A stretch of DNA of 64,000 bases from CAIWHR01 sp963734575 (GTDB lineage Bacteria > Pseudomonadota > Gammaproteobacteria > Burkholderiales > Casimicrobiaceae). The position numbers and the translations under genes are program-made. Below, one piece after another: positions 26,905-37,598 of the stretch (positions are counted from its first letter, which is position 1; each line of letters begins with the position of its first letter). The notes under the pieces are model-generated. The model had not been told where the DNA came from and made no database searches. It saw only the letters and a program-made list of their open reading frames with translations. The DNA lies in NCBI GenBank assembly GCA_963734575.1, contig CAVTHT010000006.1, positions 62,001-126,000 of the forward strand, read 5' to 3'.

Positions 26905-27069
26905 CCGGCGCCGCGCGGCATGGCGCGGCCTGCGCCCGCAACGATCGCGGCCGCGCGATAATGGCGGCCGCGCCCGCACCGCCAGCATGAGCCAAGCCGC
27001 CTGCATTCTCCTGTCACCGCCGTTACCCGCCACCACGGCGCGGGGACTTCGCGCGTGCGCCCCGGCCTG

Positions 27070-29511
27070 ATGGAACGCCCCGCCGCCTTCACCGACGACG
27101 ACGCGAACCTGCGCGCGTTCACCCCGGAGGAAGCGCAGGCCTTGTTGCGCGAGTGCCTCAAGCTCTTCGTCACGGCGATGCGCAAGGCGGCACGCACTTC
27201 CAGCGAGACCGCCAGCGATCTCTTCGAGGGCAAGCAGCTCATCAGCGACAAGGAGGAGCTCGACTTCCTGATCAAGCGTGAAGAGTGGGTGCACCGGTTC
27301 GCCGATGCGCTGGGCGAGCTCTTCGCGAAGCGCCTCGCCGGCACCAAGCGCCGCGGCCGCCGGCCCGACGCCGATGTGTCGCTGTCCACGCTGCGCGTGC
27401 TGAATCCCTTCGACCAGGAGAAGCAGGCGGCGATCGCGCAGGCGGTGCGGTCGCTCCACCGCTGGTCGCGCAAGGAGCTCGACGCGCTGGACTTGCGCGT
27501 GTCGGTGCTGCTCGACGAGCCAGTGGTGCGCGAGGTCGACAATCCGTTCGGTCCCGACTACATCGTCGACGCGCTCGGCATGAGCGCGCGCGCGCTGTTC
27601 CCGAATCCGCGCCTGTGGCGCCCGTTCATGGAGCGCGTGCTCGGCGATATCACCCATGCGGTGCCGAAGAGCTACATCACGCTCAATCGCCTGCTCGCCG
27701 ACCGCGGCGTGCTGCCCGAGATCAAGGCCGCGCTGCGCGCGCGCAGCGAGCTGCGCCCCGCGGACGACAAGGAACTGCTGCCGCTCTTCGCCCGGCTGCT
27801 GCAGGAAGCGGGCCCGAACATCGAGGCGATCAACATCGAGGTGCCGCCGATCCTGGGCGGCGCCGCGGTCGAGGCGCAGGCTGCCGACGCGGACACGATG
27901 AGCGCGGCCGACCACGCCCTCCGCGACGGGCCGGTGCTCGACGTTCCGTTGCCGCCCGCAGCGCCAAGCGCACCGCCGCCGGCGGAAACGCGCGCCGCAG
28001 TGCAGGCGGCGGCCGCTGCATGGCCGCAGACTGCACCTCCCGCCGCAGCGCCGGCAGCGACCGACGCGAGCGGGTTTCCCAGTCTCGACCCGCTGCTGAC
28101 GATGGGCTCGTCGTCGCCGGTGTTCGAAGTGCTGGCGCAGTGGCAGTCGTTCGATCCACAGGACCAGGCCACGCAGCGCGAGCTCACGGCGCGCGGCGTC
28201 AATACGGCGGCGCTGCCGCTCAACCGCATGCCTTACATCCGGGTCGCGCTCGGCCCGGAGACGATCAGCCCGACCGACAAGATCACGATGGACGTGATCT
28301 CGCTCCTGTTCGACTACATCTTCCGCGACCCGTCGATTCCGGACACGGTGCGCGGCATCTTCGGCCGCCTGCAGGTGCCCATCCTCAAGGCGGCGCTGCT
28401 CGAGCGCACGTTCTTCTCCGACCGCGAGCACCCAGCACGGCGCGTGCTCGACCGCCTGGCGGCGGGCGCCGTCGGTTCGGCGAGCGACAAGGCCTATCGC
28501 ATCGCGTTCGAAGGCCTGGCGACGCGTGTCGTGGACATGATCTGCAATGAGTTCGCGCTGGACGTGGAGGTGTTCGAACGCGCCGCGCGCGAATTGCAGG
28601 CGTTCCTCGAAGGCGAGCACCGGCACGTCACGCACGCGATCAACCTCGACATCGATGCAGCGCTCGAGGCGGAGGCGCGCGAAAGCGACCGTGCGCATGC
28701 GCACGCACTCGTCCGCGATCGCCTTGCCGGGCTGCAGCTGCCGATGGACGTGCGCATGTTCGCGGAGACCGCGTGGGCGGATTACCTCACGCTGCTGCGG
28801 CAGCAGCACGGCGAGGACAGCGACGCCTACCGCAGCGCCTTGCAGACGATTGACGATCTCCTGTGGAGCATCACGGCCAAGGAACGCTCGGCGCAGAAGG
28901 CGCGGCTGACGAAGATGGTGCCGGGGATCATCCAGGGCCTGCGCAAGGGCGTGGCGGCCGTGCAGCTGCCGCAGGAGCGCGCCAGGACGTTCTTCGACAC
29001 GCTGTACCAGCTGCACATCGCCGCCATCAAGCCGCGCGCCGCCGCCGCGCGGCCCGCCGCGTCGTCGGCCACCGCGAACGCCAATGCATCGTCTGCCGGC
29101 GGTGCGGCAACGGCGCCGGCTGCGCGTGGCCCAGGACAGGAAGCGCCAGCGCAGGCCGCGAACGCCGACGCAACCGCGCGCGCGGACGAAGGCGCGGTGG
29201 AGACTGGCGGCTTCACCGGAACGGACAATTACCACGATTACGTGAGCGAGATCGCGGTCGGCACGTGGCTCGCTTTCCGCGCCGAGAACGAGTGGATCAA
29301 CGCCCGCCTGACCTGGATCAGCCCGCTGCGCACCAAGTACATCTTCACCAGCCGCTCACGCACCAGCGCGTTCGTCTACTCGCCCGAAGAGCTCGCGTGG
29401 GAGCTTGCCATGGGCCGCGCACGCCTCGTCGTCGAGCCCGTTCCGCTGTTCGATCGCGCGGTCAGCGCCGCGCTCGACAGCATCGCCGCCCAGAAGTCCG
29501 CAACGGCCTGA
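27070..29511 (+). CDS. DUF1631 family protein
   Basis: 813 residues from the ATG at 27070; a GTG at 27055 is also possible. The sequence has the hallmarks of DUF1631: an all-helical N-terminal half (LLRECLKLFVTAMRKAART, NPFGPDYIVDALGMSARALF), a variable Ala/Pro-rich linker (~300-345), a second conserved block (FDYIFRDPSIPDTVRGIFGR, LQVPILKAALLERTFFSDRE) and a C-terminal beta-rich module (VGTWLAFRAENEWINARLTW, KYIFTSRSRTSAFVYSPEEL) that resembles PilZ-type folds. Cytoplasmic. The family is nearly restricted to beta- and gammaproteobacteria; its biochemical role is not established, and c-di-GMP binding by the tail is only a guess. Confidence 0.88.
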   Translation: MERPAAFTDDDANLRAFTPEEAQALLRECLKLFVTAMRKAARTSSETASDLFEGKQLISDKEELDFLIKREEWVHRFADALGELFAKRLAGTKRRGRRPDADVSLSTLRVLNPFDQEKQAAIAQAVRSLHRWSRKELDALDLRVSVLLDEPVVREVDNPFGPDYIVDALGMSARALFPNPRLWRPFMERVLGDITHAVPKSYITLNRLLADRGVLPEIKAALRARSELRPADDKELLPLFARLLQEAGPNIEAINIEVPPILGGAAVEAQAADADTMSAADHALRDGPVLDVPLPPAAPSAPPPAETRAAVQAAAAAWPQTAPPAAAPAATDASGFPSLDPLLTMGSSSPVFEVLAQWQSFDPQDQATQRELTARGVNTAALPLNRMPYIRVALGPETISPTDKITMDVISLLFDYIFRDPSIPDTVRGIFGRLQVPILKAALLERTFFSDREHPARRVLDRLAAGAVGSASDKAYRIAFEGLATRVVDMICNEFALDVEVFERAARELQAFLEGEHRHVTHAINLDIDAALEAEARESDRAHAHALVRDRLAGLQLPMDVRMFAETAWADYLTLLRQQHGEDSDAYRSALQTIDDLLWSITAKERSAQKARLTKMVPGIIQGLRKGVAAVQLPQERARTFFDTLYQLHIAAIKPRAAAARPAASSATANANASSAGGAATAPAARGPGQEAPAQAANADATARADEGAVETGGFTGTDNYHDYVSEIAVGTWLAFRAENEWINARLTWISPLRTKYIFTSRSRTSAFVYSPEELAWELAMGRARLVVEPVPLFDRAVSAALDSIAAQKSATA

Positions 29512-29641
29512 ATCGAGCGCGCGGCCACCCGCCGCACGCTTGCATACGACCCGGCAAGGAACTCCCGCTGCCTGCGCGCAGTCCGTTGCAATGGCGCGCC
29601 GCTGGCGCACGACGCAATCGGCAAGAATGGGAGGTTCGAGG

Positions 29642-31210
29642 ATGCAAGGCCAGAGTCTTCAACGTGCAGCGCGCGCATGCGCAGCCATCGTGTTGCTGGC
29701 GCTGCCGGGGTGGGCCATGGCAGCGCTGGTCGATGCGGTCGAGTACTACCACGCCGGCTTCGACCACTATTTCGTGACCGCCAATGCCGACGAGATCGCG
29801 AAGCTCGACGCGGGCTTCTTCACCGGTTGGCAGCGAACGGGCGAGCGTTTCACCGTCGGCGATTCCGGCACCCCGATCGCGGGCGCGAGCCCGGTGTGCC
29901 GTTTCTACGGCAACCCGCAGTTCGGGCTGGATTCGCACTTCTACTCCGCGTCGCCCGCCGAATGCGCGGCCGTGCAGCAGAATTTCGGTAATGCGTGGCT
30001 GCTCGAAGCGAGCAACGTGTTCCAGGTGTACCTGCCGGATACGACGACGGGCGCATGCCCCGCGGGCACGGCACCCATCTATCGGGCGTGGAATGGCCGC
30101 GCCGATTCGAACCACCGCTACACGACATCACTCGCGATCCAGCAGTCGATGATCGCGCAAGGCTACGTCGCCGAAGGCTACGGCTCGTCGGGCATGCCGG
30201 TGGCGATGTGCTCGCCGATGACGACCACCGGCGCCGCACCGCAGTGCACGCTCGCGGCGAGCGACGCCAGTCCTGCAATCGGCACGACCATCCGGCTCAC
30301 GGCCTCGTGCACGGGATCGCCGACGAGCTATGTCTGGTCGGGTTGCGCGAGCACGACCGCCACCTGCATGGTGCGCTCCGATGCCCCCGGCACGGTGACG
30401 TATGGCGTGCGGGCGAGCAACGCCACCGGCGCGGGCAATTTCGCCACGGTCAACGTTGGCTGGCACGACGCTGCCGCGCCGTCGCCGGTGCCCGCGTGCG
30501 TGCTGTCGGTGACGTCGCAGGGTGCGACGCCGGTGGTCGGCTCGACCGCCGTGCTCAACGCGACGTGCACCAACCTGCCCACGTCCTATTCGTGGGCGGG
30601 ATGCATGAGCGGCTCGAACGGCTCGACGTGCTACGTGACAGAAAACGCAGCCGGCCCGCACACGTACACGCTCACCGCGTCCAATCGCGGCGGCGCGGGC
30701 GCGCCGGTGTCGATCTCGCTCGACTGGGCCGCGACCCCCGGCGCGCAGCCCGATTTCTGCGGCAGCTTCCCCGATGTGCTGTGGAGCCGCATGCCGTGGT
30801 CGAACGTCGTGCTTTATTCCATCGCGTATCCGGAGCCCTCGTTCGCGTGGAATGGCGCGTGGGTGGCGAAGTTCACGGTGCCGTTCGGCGCAACGGCCAC
30901 GCGCCCGGGCACGGTCGACGTCGTCGAATACGGCGGCGGTCCGACCGGGCGCCAGGTGACGATCTCGCGCGCGGCGTGCGACTTCCGTCCGACGGACCCG
31001 ACTGGTGCCAACGGCCCGATCTACAACGCCAGTGCGCTCGGCGTCAGCGCCGGCATCACGCTTGGCACGGCAGGACGCGGAACAGTGGCGCTGCAGCCTG
31101 GCGAGACGTACTACGTGAACGTGCGCAATGCGTGGCCCGACGGTACCCTGTCCTGTCCGCAGAGCACGGGAAGCTGCGGGGCGTTGCTGGGCCTGACCGT
31201 GCCGCGGTAG
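29642..31210 (+). CDS. Secreted protein: DUF5648-like domain plus two Ig/PKD-like repeats
   Basis: 522 residues. The ATG at 29642 follows GGGAGG. A signal peptide ends near residue 28 (GWAMAA). Residues ~30-205 are the same YYHAGFDHYF module seen at the C-terminus of the protein at the window start. Two homologous ~85-residue repeats follow (APQCTLAASDASPAIGTTIR and PACVLSVTSQGATPVVGSTA), each with paired cysteines and an SYVWSGC/SYSWAGC core, typical of bacterial Ig-like folds. The last ~150 residues form another beta-rich domain with cysteines (FCGSFPDVLWSRMPWSNVVL). Probably a cell-surface or released protein; ligand unknown. Confidence 0.8.
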   Translation: MQGQSLQRAARACAAIVLLALPGWAMAALVDAVEYYHAGFDHYFVTANADEIAKLDAGFFTGWQRTGERFTVGDSGTPIAGASPVCRFYGNPQFGLDSHFYSASPAECAAVQQNFGNAWLLEASNVFQVYLPDTTTGACPAGTAPIYRAWNGRADSNHRYTTSLAIQQSMIAQGYVAEGYGSSGMPVAMCSPMTTTGAAPQCTLAASDASPAIGTTIRLTASCTGSPTSYVWSGCASTTATCMVRSDAPGTVTYGVRASNATGAGNFATVNVGWHDAAAPSPVPACVLSVTSQGATPVVGSTAVLNATCTNLPTSYSWAGCMSGSNGSTCYVTENAAGPHTYTLTASNRGGAGAPVSISLDWAATPGAQPDFCGSFPDVLWSRMPWSNVVLYSIAYPEPSFAWNGAWVAKFTVPFGATATRPGTVDVVEYGGGPTGRQVTISRAACDFRPTDPTGANGPIYNASALGVSAGITLGTAGRGTVALQPGETYYVNVRNAWPDGTLSCPQSTGSCGALLGLTVPR

Positions 31211-31325
31211 CATCGCGCGCGGCGCTGCCTGAACGGGCGCCGCCAGCCCGCGCCGCGGTCTGCACGGTGCGCGCACTTTGCGCGCGGCGGGCGCACTCGC
31301 CCGCATTCATTCTCCTGGAACGCTC

Positions 31326-33248
<1,923 letters not shown>

Positions 33249-33293
33249 AGCATCGTGCGGGCATCTTGCGGGCCACGAGGGGTGGAACGCGCG

Positions 33294-33755
33294 TCAGCGC
33301 GCGCGGGCCGGTCGCATGGGACCCGCACCCTGCAGCATGGCGCGCAGCACCAACGCCGTTGCGAGACCCCAGGCGCCATTCACCGCCACGGCGACGAGCG
33401 TGCGATGCACGTCGAACGCGCGCACCGGCAATCCCTTGAGCGGAGCGACGACGAACCACGCGACGAGCGTCGGCAGCACGGCACCGAACGCGAACGCAAG
33501 CAGCCAATACGCGCCGCCGCGCGGAAAGCGGCGTTGGGTCCAGGCGAACAGCACGCCCCAGAGCCCCGACCAGAAGCACGTGGAGACCATCTGTGGCACG
33601 TGCAGCGGCGCGGTTGGGCGCATGGAATACACGTGCGCGCTGACGACATGCAGCTTGTCGAGCAGCGCCAGCATGGGTTGATGGCCAACCAGCGCGCCAA
33701 GCGCGCCGGCGATGAATCCGGCCACCCAGAGGCGCGCCCGTGCGTCGTTGCTCAA
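33294..33755 (-). CDS. Small integral membrane protein of unknown function
   Basis: 153 residues with four hydrophobic helices (~8-30, 55-72, 83-103, 118-138). The loop between the first two reads VSAHVYSMRPTAPLHVPQMV, and helix 2 contains FWSGLWGVLFAW. Homologues of this general form are common in Burkholderiales, but I know of no assigned function. It starts immediately after the remnant of another gene at 33780-34020. Confidence 0.7.
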   Translation of the reverse strand: MSNDARARLWVAGFIAGALGALVGHQPMLALLDKLHVVSAHVYSMRPTAPLHVPQMVSTCFWSGLWGVLFAWTQRRFPRGGAYWLLAFAFGAVLPTLVAWFVVAPLKGLPVRAFDVHRTLVAVAVNGAWGLATALVLRAMLQGAGPMRPARAR

Positions 33756-33779
33756 TGCATTCTCCTGTCGTGCAAGTGA

Positions 33780-34020
33780 TCGTGAGCGCGGCAGCGCGCG
33801 AACGCGCCGATCGCCGGACGGAGCCGGCGCTTCCGCAGTGCGTGAGCCGGCACGCAGGCGATAGAAGTCGTCCTGCCGGGCGATCCTCGGCGATCAGCAC
33901 GAGGCGGGCATCGTGCAGTCGCTCGGCGAGGCGGTGCAGATCCCGCGGTCCATCGTCGAGAGGGATGGCAGCGCGGCGAACGGCAGCGAGCGCGGCGGGA
34001 TCGTGGGCGTCGGGTTCCAT
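33780..34020 (-). pseudogene. Remnant of an erythromycin esterase-family gene (N-terminus only)
   Basis: From the ATG at 34020 the product reads AVRRAAIPLDDGPRDLHRLA then RLHDARLVLIAED, which matches the beginning of erythromycin esterase/EreA-like proteins (where LIGEASHGT and FYRLRAE follow). After one frameshift near 33880 the next frame gives QDDFYRLRAGSRTAEA, the expected continuation. Nothing further of the ~400-residue family is present before the next gene at 33755. Only about 70 codons survive. The gene appears truncated by a deletion, with the small membrane protein now fused behind it. Confidence 0.55.
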
Positions 34021-34026
34021 CCGGCC

Positions 34027-35532
34027 TCAGAGTTTCGGACGCGGCACCGTCGCAGCGATGGCTGCGCCGATGCCCGCCATGACGGCGATCATCGCGAAGA
34101 CGATGCGAAACGCGTGGTCGAGGGTTGCCGCAAGCGCCGAGCGCTCGCCGGCACCGAGGCGCGCGATGTACGCGGCGCCGCCTTCGAGGGCCGCGTTGAG
34201 GGAGCTGGCTGCACCACCGTCGCCGCGCCCGACGACGACGAAAAGCACCGCACCGACGATCGCGACCCCCACCGCGCCGCCGATCGCGCGCGCGATCGCG
34301 ATCGACGCAGTCGCGGCCCCGAGCGCGCCACGTCCGGCCGCATGCTGCACGATGACCTGCGTCGGCGGCATCACGCCTCCGAGTCCCGCGCCCGTCAGCA
34401 TGGTCAGGGCGAGCACCGCCAGGGTCGGCAGCCGCGGCAGCCAGAGCGCAAGCACGGCGAGCGCGAGCATCGTGAGAAGAAGGCCGCGGCGCGGATATTC
34501 CACCACGCGCCCGGTGCGTGCGATCAGTCGTCCCGTCACCGTGGAGGCGGCCACCATGGACAGCGTGACCGGCAGGAGCAACAGCCCCGACTCGCCGATG
34601 GCCATGCCGCGGCCCAGCTGCAGATAGAGCGGCAGGTAGAGGATGGTCGAGAACAGCGCGGCGGCGAAAAAGAACACCACGGCATCGGAGCGGGCGATCG
34701 CCGGCACGCGCAGGAACGCGACCGGGATCACCGGGTGCTCGCGCCGGCGCTCCCATTTCACCAGCAGCACATAGCCCAGGGCGGACCCGGCGAGGAGTGC
34801 ATACAGGGTGACCGAAGTCCAGCCGAACCGGTGCCCTGCCGACGAGAGCGCGAACAGCAGCGTGAACGTCGAGGCCGCGAAGAGCACCGTGCCCAGCGCG
34901 TCGGCCCGAAAAGGCGCGGCGCGCGCGTGGCGCACGTACGGGATACGCATCGCGAGTAGCGCCGCAACGATGCCGAGCGGCAGATTGATCGCGAACACCG
35001 CGCGCCAGCTGAAGTGCTCCGTGAGGTAGGCGCCCAGCACGGGCCCCGCCGTGCTCGACAGTGCGAACACCGCGGCGAAGTAGCCGCCGAAGCGCCCGCG
35101 CTCGCGCGGCGGCACGTTCTCGCCGATGATGGACTGCGCCATCGTCATGAGGCCGCCGCCGCCGAGCCCCTGCAGTGCGCGCGCCACGATGAGCGCCGGA
35201 AGCGTCGGCGCGAGCATGCACGCGATCGACGCGGCGGTGAAGATCGCGAGTGCCACGAACAGCAGCCGCTTGCGGCCGAAGCTGTCACCGAGGTGGCCGT
35301 ACACCGGCGCCGCGATGGTCGCGGCCAGCAGGTAGGCGACGACCACCCACGACAGGTCCGTGACGCCCTTCAGCGTGCTCGCGATCGCGGGGAGCGCACT
35401 GGCCAGGATGGTCTGGTCGGCGGCCGCGAGGAACATCGTCACCATCACGCCGGGAAAGACGAGCCGGAATGCCTGCTCGACGGTGAGCGGCGCGTGGTCG
35501 GCAGCGGGAACGAAGCGTGCGCTATCGGGCAT
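34027..35532 (-). CDS. MFS transporter, DHA2 (14-helix) family
   Basis: 501 residues from the ATG at 35532, about fourteen membrane helices. Motif A is GHLGDSFGRKRLLFV; helix 1 ends in AADQTILASALPAIASTL (motif D1) and helix 5 holds STAGPVLGAYLTEHFSWRAV (motif C), both diagnostic of DHA2 drug:H+ antiporters. It probably exports amphipathic toxic compounds. No adaptor or outer membrane partner is adjacent, unlike the emrAB locus at 37599-40644. It is divergent from the SDR gene at 35873. Confidence 0.9.
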   Translation of the reverse strand: MPDSARFVPAADHAPLTVEQAFRLVFPGVMVTMFLAAADQTILASALPAIASTLKGVTDLSWVVVAYLLAATIAAPVYGHLGDSFGRKRLLFVALAIFTAASIACMLAPTLPALIVARALQGLGGGGLMTMAQSIIGENVPPRERGRFGGYFAAVFALSSTAGPVLGAYLTEHFSWRAVFAINLPLGIVAALLAMRIPYVRHARAAPFRADALGTVLFAASTFTLLFALSSAGHRFGWTSVTLYALLAGSALGYVLLVKWERRREHPVIPVAFLRVPAIARSDAVVFFFAAALFSTILYLPLYLQLGRGMAIGESGLLLLPVTLSMVAASTVTGRLIARTGRVVEYPRRGLLLTMLALAVLALWLPRLPTLAVLALTMLTGAGLGGVMPPTQVIVQHAAGRGALGAATASIAIARAIGGAVGVAIVGAVLFVVVGRGDGGAASSLNAALEGGAAYIARLGAGERSALAATLDHAFRIVFAMIAVMAGIGAAIAATVPRPKL

Positions 35533-35872
35533 CGGCAGGCGGAACGGAAACGTGGGCAAGAGCAAGGATCGGACCGTGCGCGCGACGCCGCGCGTCGAGA
35601 GGATACGCTCGACGCATGAGCAATCCGCCACGAAGGTGAACTCCGACGCGAAGGTGGACTGGCTTGTGGATTCGGCTTCAGCCGAACGCCCTTCGGACCG
35701 CGGCCACCCGTAAAAATTGCACGCGACGCGCCGCTGAACGAAGCAAATGCGGTGCGGTCACTTCACAGTAGCGGCGTCGCCCGCAGCGACGCAAACTTTC
35801 GCGGGAGAATGCAATGGATCGAACGACACAACCCGGTGCGCGCGGACGCGGCAAGCCGGCCGGCCGCCACAG
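35533..35872. other. Intergenic region between divergent MFS and SDR genes, with one REP-like palindrome
   Basis: Holds the promoters of two divergent genes, though I cannot place -35/-10 boxes with confidence. A type A palindrome (TTCGGCTTCAGCCGAA) lies at 35671-35686. The SDR frame is open back to about 35747 but the family N-terminus begins at 35873. Confidence 0.6.
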
Positions 35873-36745
35873 ATGCAGGACGAGCCGCAACCGCCGTTCC
35901 AGGAACAGCACCAGGACGGTCCGGGCCTCGAGTCCAGGCTCGAGCCGCGGCCGCACTACAAGGCCCCGCGTTACCACGCGGCCGACAAGCTCCGCGACAG
36001 GGTTGCGATCGTGACCGGTGGCGATTCCGGCATCGGCCGCGCGGTTGCGGTGCTGTATGCGCGCGAGGGCGCGGACGTCGCGATCGTTTACCTGCCCGAA
36101 GAGCAATCCGATGCGGAGGAGACGCGGCAGGCCATCGAGGCCGCCGGGCGGCGCTGCCTGCTCCTGCCCGGGGATCTGACGCAACGCGAGTTCTGCGAGC
36201 AGGTCGTGGAGCGCACCGTGCGCGAATTCGGCAAGCTCGACATCCTGGTCTCGAACGCCGCGCACCAGAACCGCAAGCCCGGTCTCGCGGAGGTGACCGA
36301 CGAGGAATTCGACCGCACGTTCAAGACCAACGTGTACGCCTACTTCTGGCTGGCGCGCGCGGCGATCCCGCACATGAAGCCCGGTGCGGCGATCATCGCC
36401 ACGAGCTCGGAAACCGGCATCTTCGGCTCGAAGCAGCTGCCGGATTACTCCGCGACCAAGGGGGCGATCAACGCGTTCACGAAGACGCTGTCGATGGAGC
36501 TGCTCGAGCGCGGCATCCGCGTCAACGCGGTCGCACCCGGTCCGGTATGGACGCCGCTCAATCCTTCCGACGCGGGCATGACGCCGGAGAAGGTCGCGCA
36601 GTTCGGGACGCAGTCGCCGATGAAGCGTCCGGCGCAGCCGGAGGAGCTCGCGCCGTCGTACGTGTTCCTCGCGTCGGACGCCGACTCGTCGTACATCACG
36701 GGCATCGTGCTGCAGGTGATGGGCGGGGAAACCACCGGCGGATGA
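35873..36745 (+). CDS. SDR family oxidoreductase, YdaD/YhxD stress-type
   Basis: 290 residues. The N-terminal extension (QPPFQEQHQDGPGLESRLEP) before the Rossmann fold is typical of the Bacillus YdaD/YhxD-like group of general-stress dehydrogenases. Cofactor loop TGGDSGIGRA, SNAAHQN, ATSSETGIFGSKQLPDYSAT (catalytic Ser and Tyr) with Lys in SATKGAINAF, and PGPVWTPLNPS. The start ATG at 35873 is chosen by that extension. Substrate unknown. Convergent with the dienelactone hydrolase gene across a repeat pair. Confidence 0.88.
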   Translation: MQDEPQPPFQEQHQDGPGLESRLEPRPHYKAPRYHAADKLRDRVAIVTGGDSGIGRAVAVLYAREGADVAIVYLPEEQSDAEETRQAIEAAGRRCLLLPGDLTQREFCEQVVERTVREFGKLDILVSNAAHQNRKPGLAEVTDEEFDRTFKTNVYAYFWLARAAIPHMKPGAAIIATSSETGIFGSKQLPDYSATKGAINAFTKTLSMELLERGIRVNAVAPGPVWTPLNPSDAGMTPEKVAQFGTQSPMKRPAQPEELAPSYVFLASDADSSYITGIVLQVMGGETTGG

Positions 36746-36758
36746 TGGCGGCAAAAGC

Positions 36759-36820
36759 GTTCGGCTGAAGCCGAACCTACACGCGGGCGGGCTGTGCTGT
36801 AGGTCAGGCTTCAGCCTGAC
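36759..36820. repeat. REP-like palindrome pair between convergent genes
   Basis: A type A palindrome in reverse orientation (36759-36775, followed by CTAC) and a type B palindrome (GTCAGGCTTCAGCCTGAC, 36803-36820, preceded by GTAG) face each other across ~23 bases. This lies between two gene ends, where it could form bidirectional transcription stop structures. Confidence 0.85.
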
Positions 36821-36866
36821 GAAGCGTGCGCCGCCCTGAAGCGTCGCTACCGACCACAAAGGCACG

Positions 36867-37535
36867 TCACCCGACGTGCTGGCGCAGGAACGCGAGCGTG
36901 CGCTCGCGCGCGAGCGTTGCGGACGCCGCATCGTACGACCCACGCTGGTCGCAATTGAATCCGTGCCCCGCGTCGTAGATGAACACCTGCGCTTCGGGAT
37001 GCGCCGCGGCGAGCTTCTGCACGCCCTCGACGGGAATATGGCCATCCTTGCGCCCGAAGTGCGCCATCACCGGGCACTTCGGCTGCTCGTGCATCGCCTC
37101 GAGCATGCCGCCGCCGTAGTACGGCACCGCACAGGCCCAGCCGTCCTGCCGCGACGCCGCCATCCAGGTGACGAAGCCGCCCCAGCAGTAACCCAGGATC
37201 CCGGTCTTGCCCGAGGTGCGCACCGCATCGCGCGCCGCGGCCACGTCCTGCAGGGCGGTATCGGTCGATACCGCGGCCTTGAGGTCGCGGCCGCGGGCGA
37301 TGTCCTGCTCCGAGTAGCCGAGCTCCACGCGCGGCTCGGCGCGATCGAACAGCCCCGGCGCGATCGCCACGTAGCCGTCCTTCGCGTAGTGCTCGCACAC
37401 GCCGCGAATATGGCTGTTGACGCCGAAGATCTCCTGCACGACGACGACGGCGCCGCGCGGCTTGCCGTCCGGGTCCGCGCGATAGGCCGACAGCCCGAAG
37501 CCGTCGGCAGCGGTGAGTTCGATCCATTGGCCCAT
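36867..37535 (-). CDS. Dienelactone hydrolase family protein
   Basis: 222 residues, alpha/beta hydrolase. The dienelactone hydrolase triad is complete: Cys117 in GYCWGG, Asp164 in GRKDGHIP and His191 in DAGHGFN; the gating Glu36 (VVVQEIFGVN) is also present. Family members hydrolyse dienelactone in chloroaromatic breakdown, but most chromosomal copies have other ester or lactone substrates, and no catechol pathway gene is near. The ATG at 37535 follows GGGAG. Confidence 0.9.
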   Translation of the reverse strand: MGQWIELTAADGFGLSAYRADPDGKPRGAVVVVQEIFGVNSHIRGVCEHYAKDGYVAIAPGLFDRAEPRVELGYSEQDIARGRDLKAAVSTDTALQDVAAARDAVRTSGKTGILGYCWGGFVTWMAASRQDGWACAVPYYGGGMLEAMHEQPKCPVMAHFGRKDGHIPVEGVQKLAAAHPEAQVFIYDAGHGFNCDQRGSYDAASATLARERTLAFLRQHVG

Positions 37536-37598
37536 GCGCAACGCTCCCTGTTCCGTTCGCCGACTTCGTGATCACGGCCTTCGCGGCGACCGGCAATC

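Noticed and set aside
26770..29235. 821-codon minus-strand open frame opposite the DUF1631 gene
   Set aside because: Antisense shadow of a conserved full-length gene; no domain seen.
36867..37535. Chloroaromatic degradation pathway marker
   Set aside because: The hydrolase family is broad and no catechol or muconate gene lies nearby.
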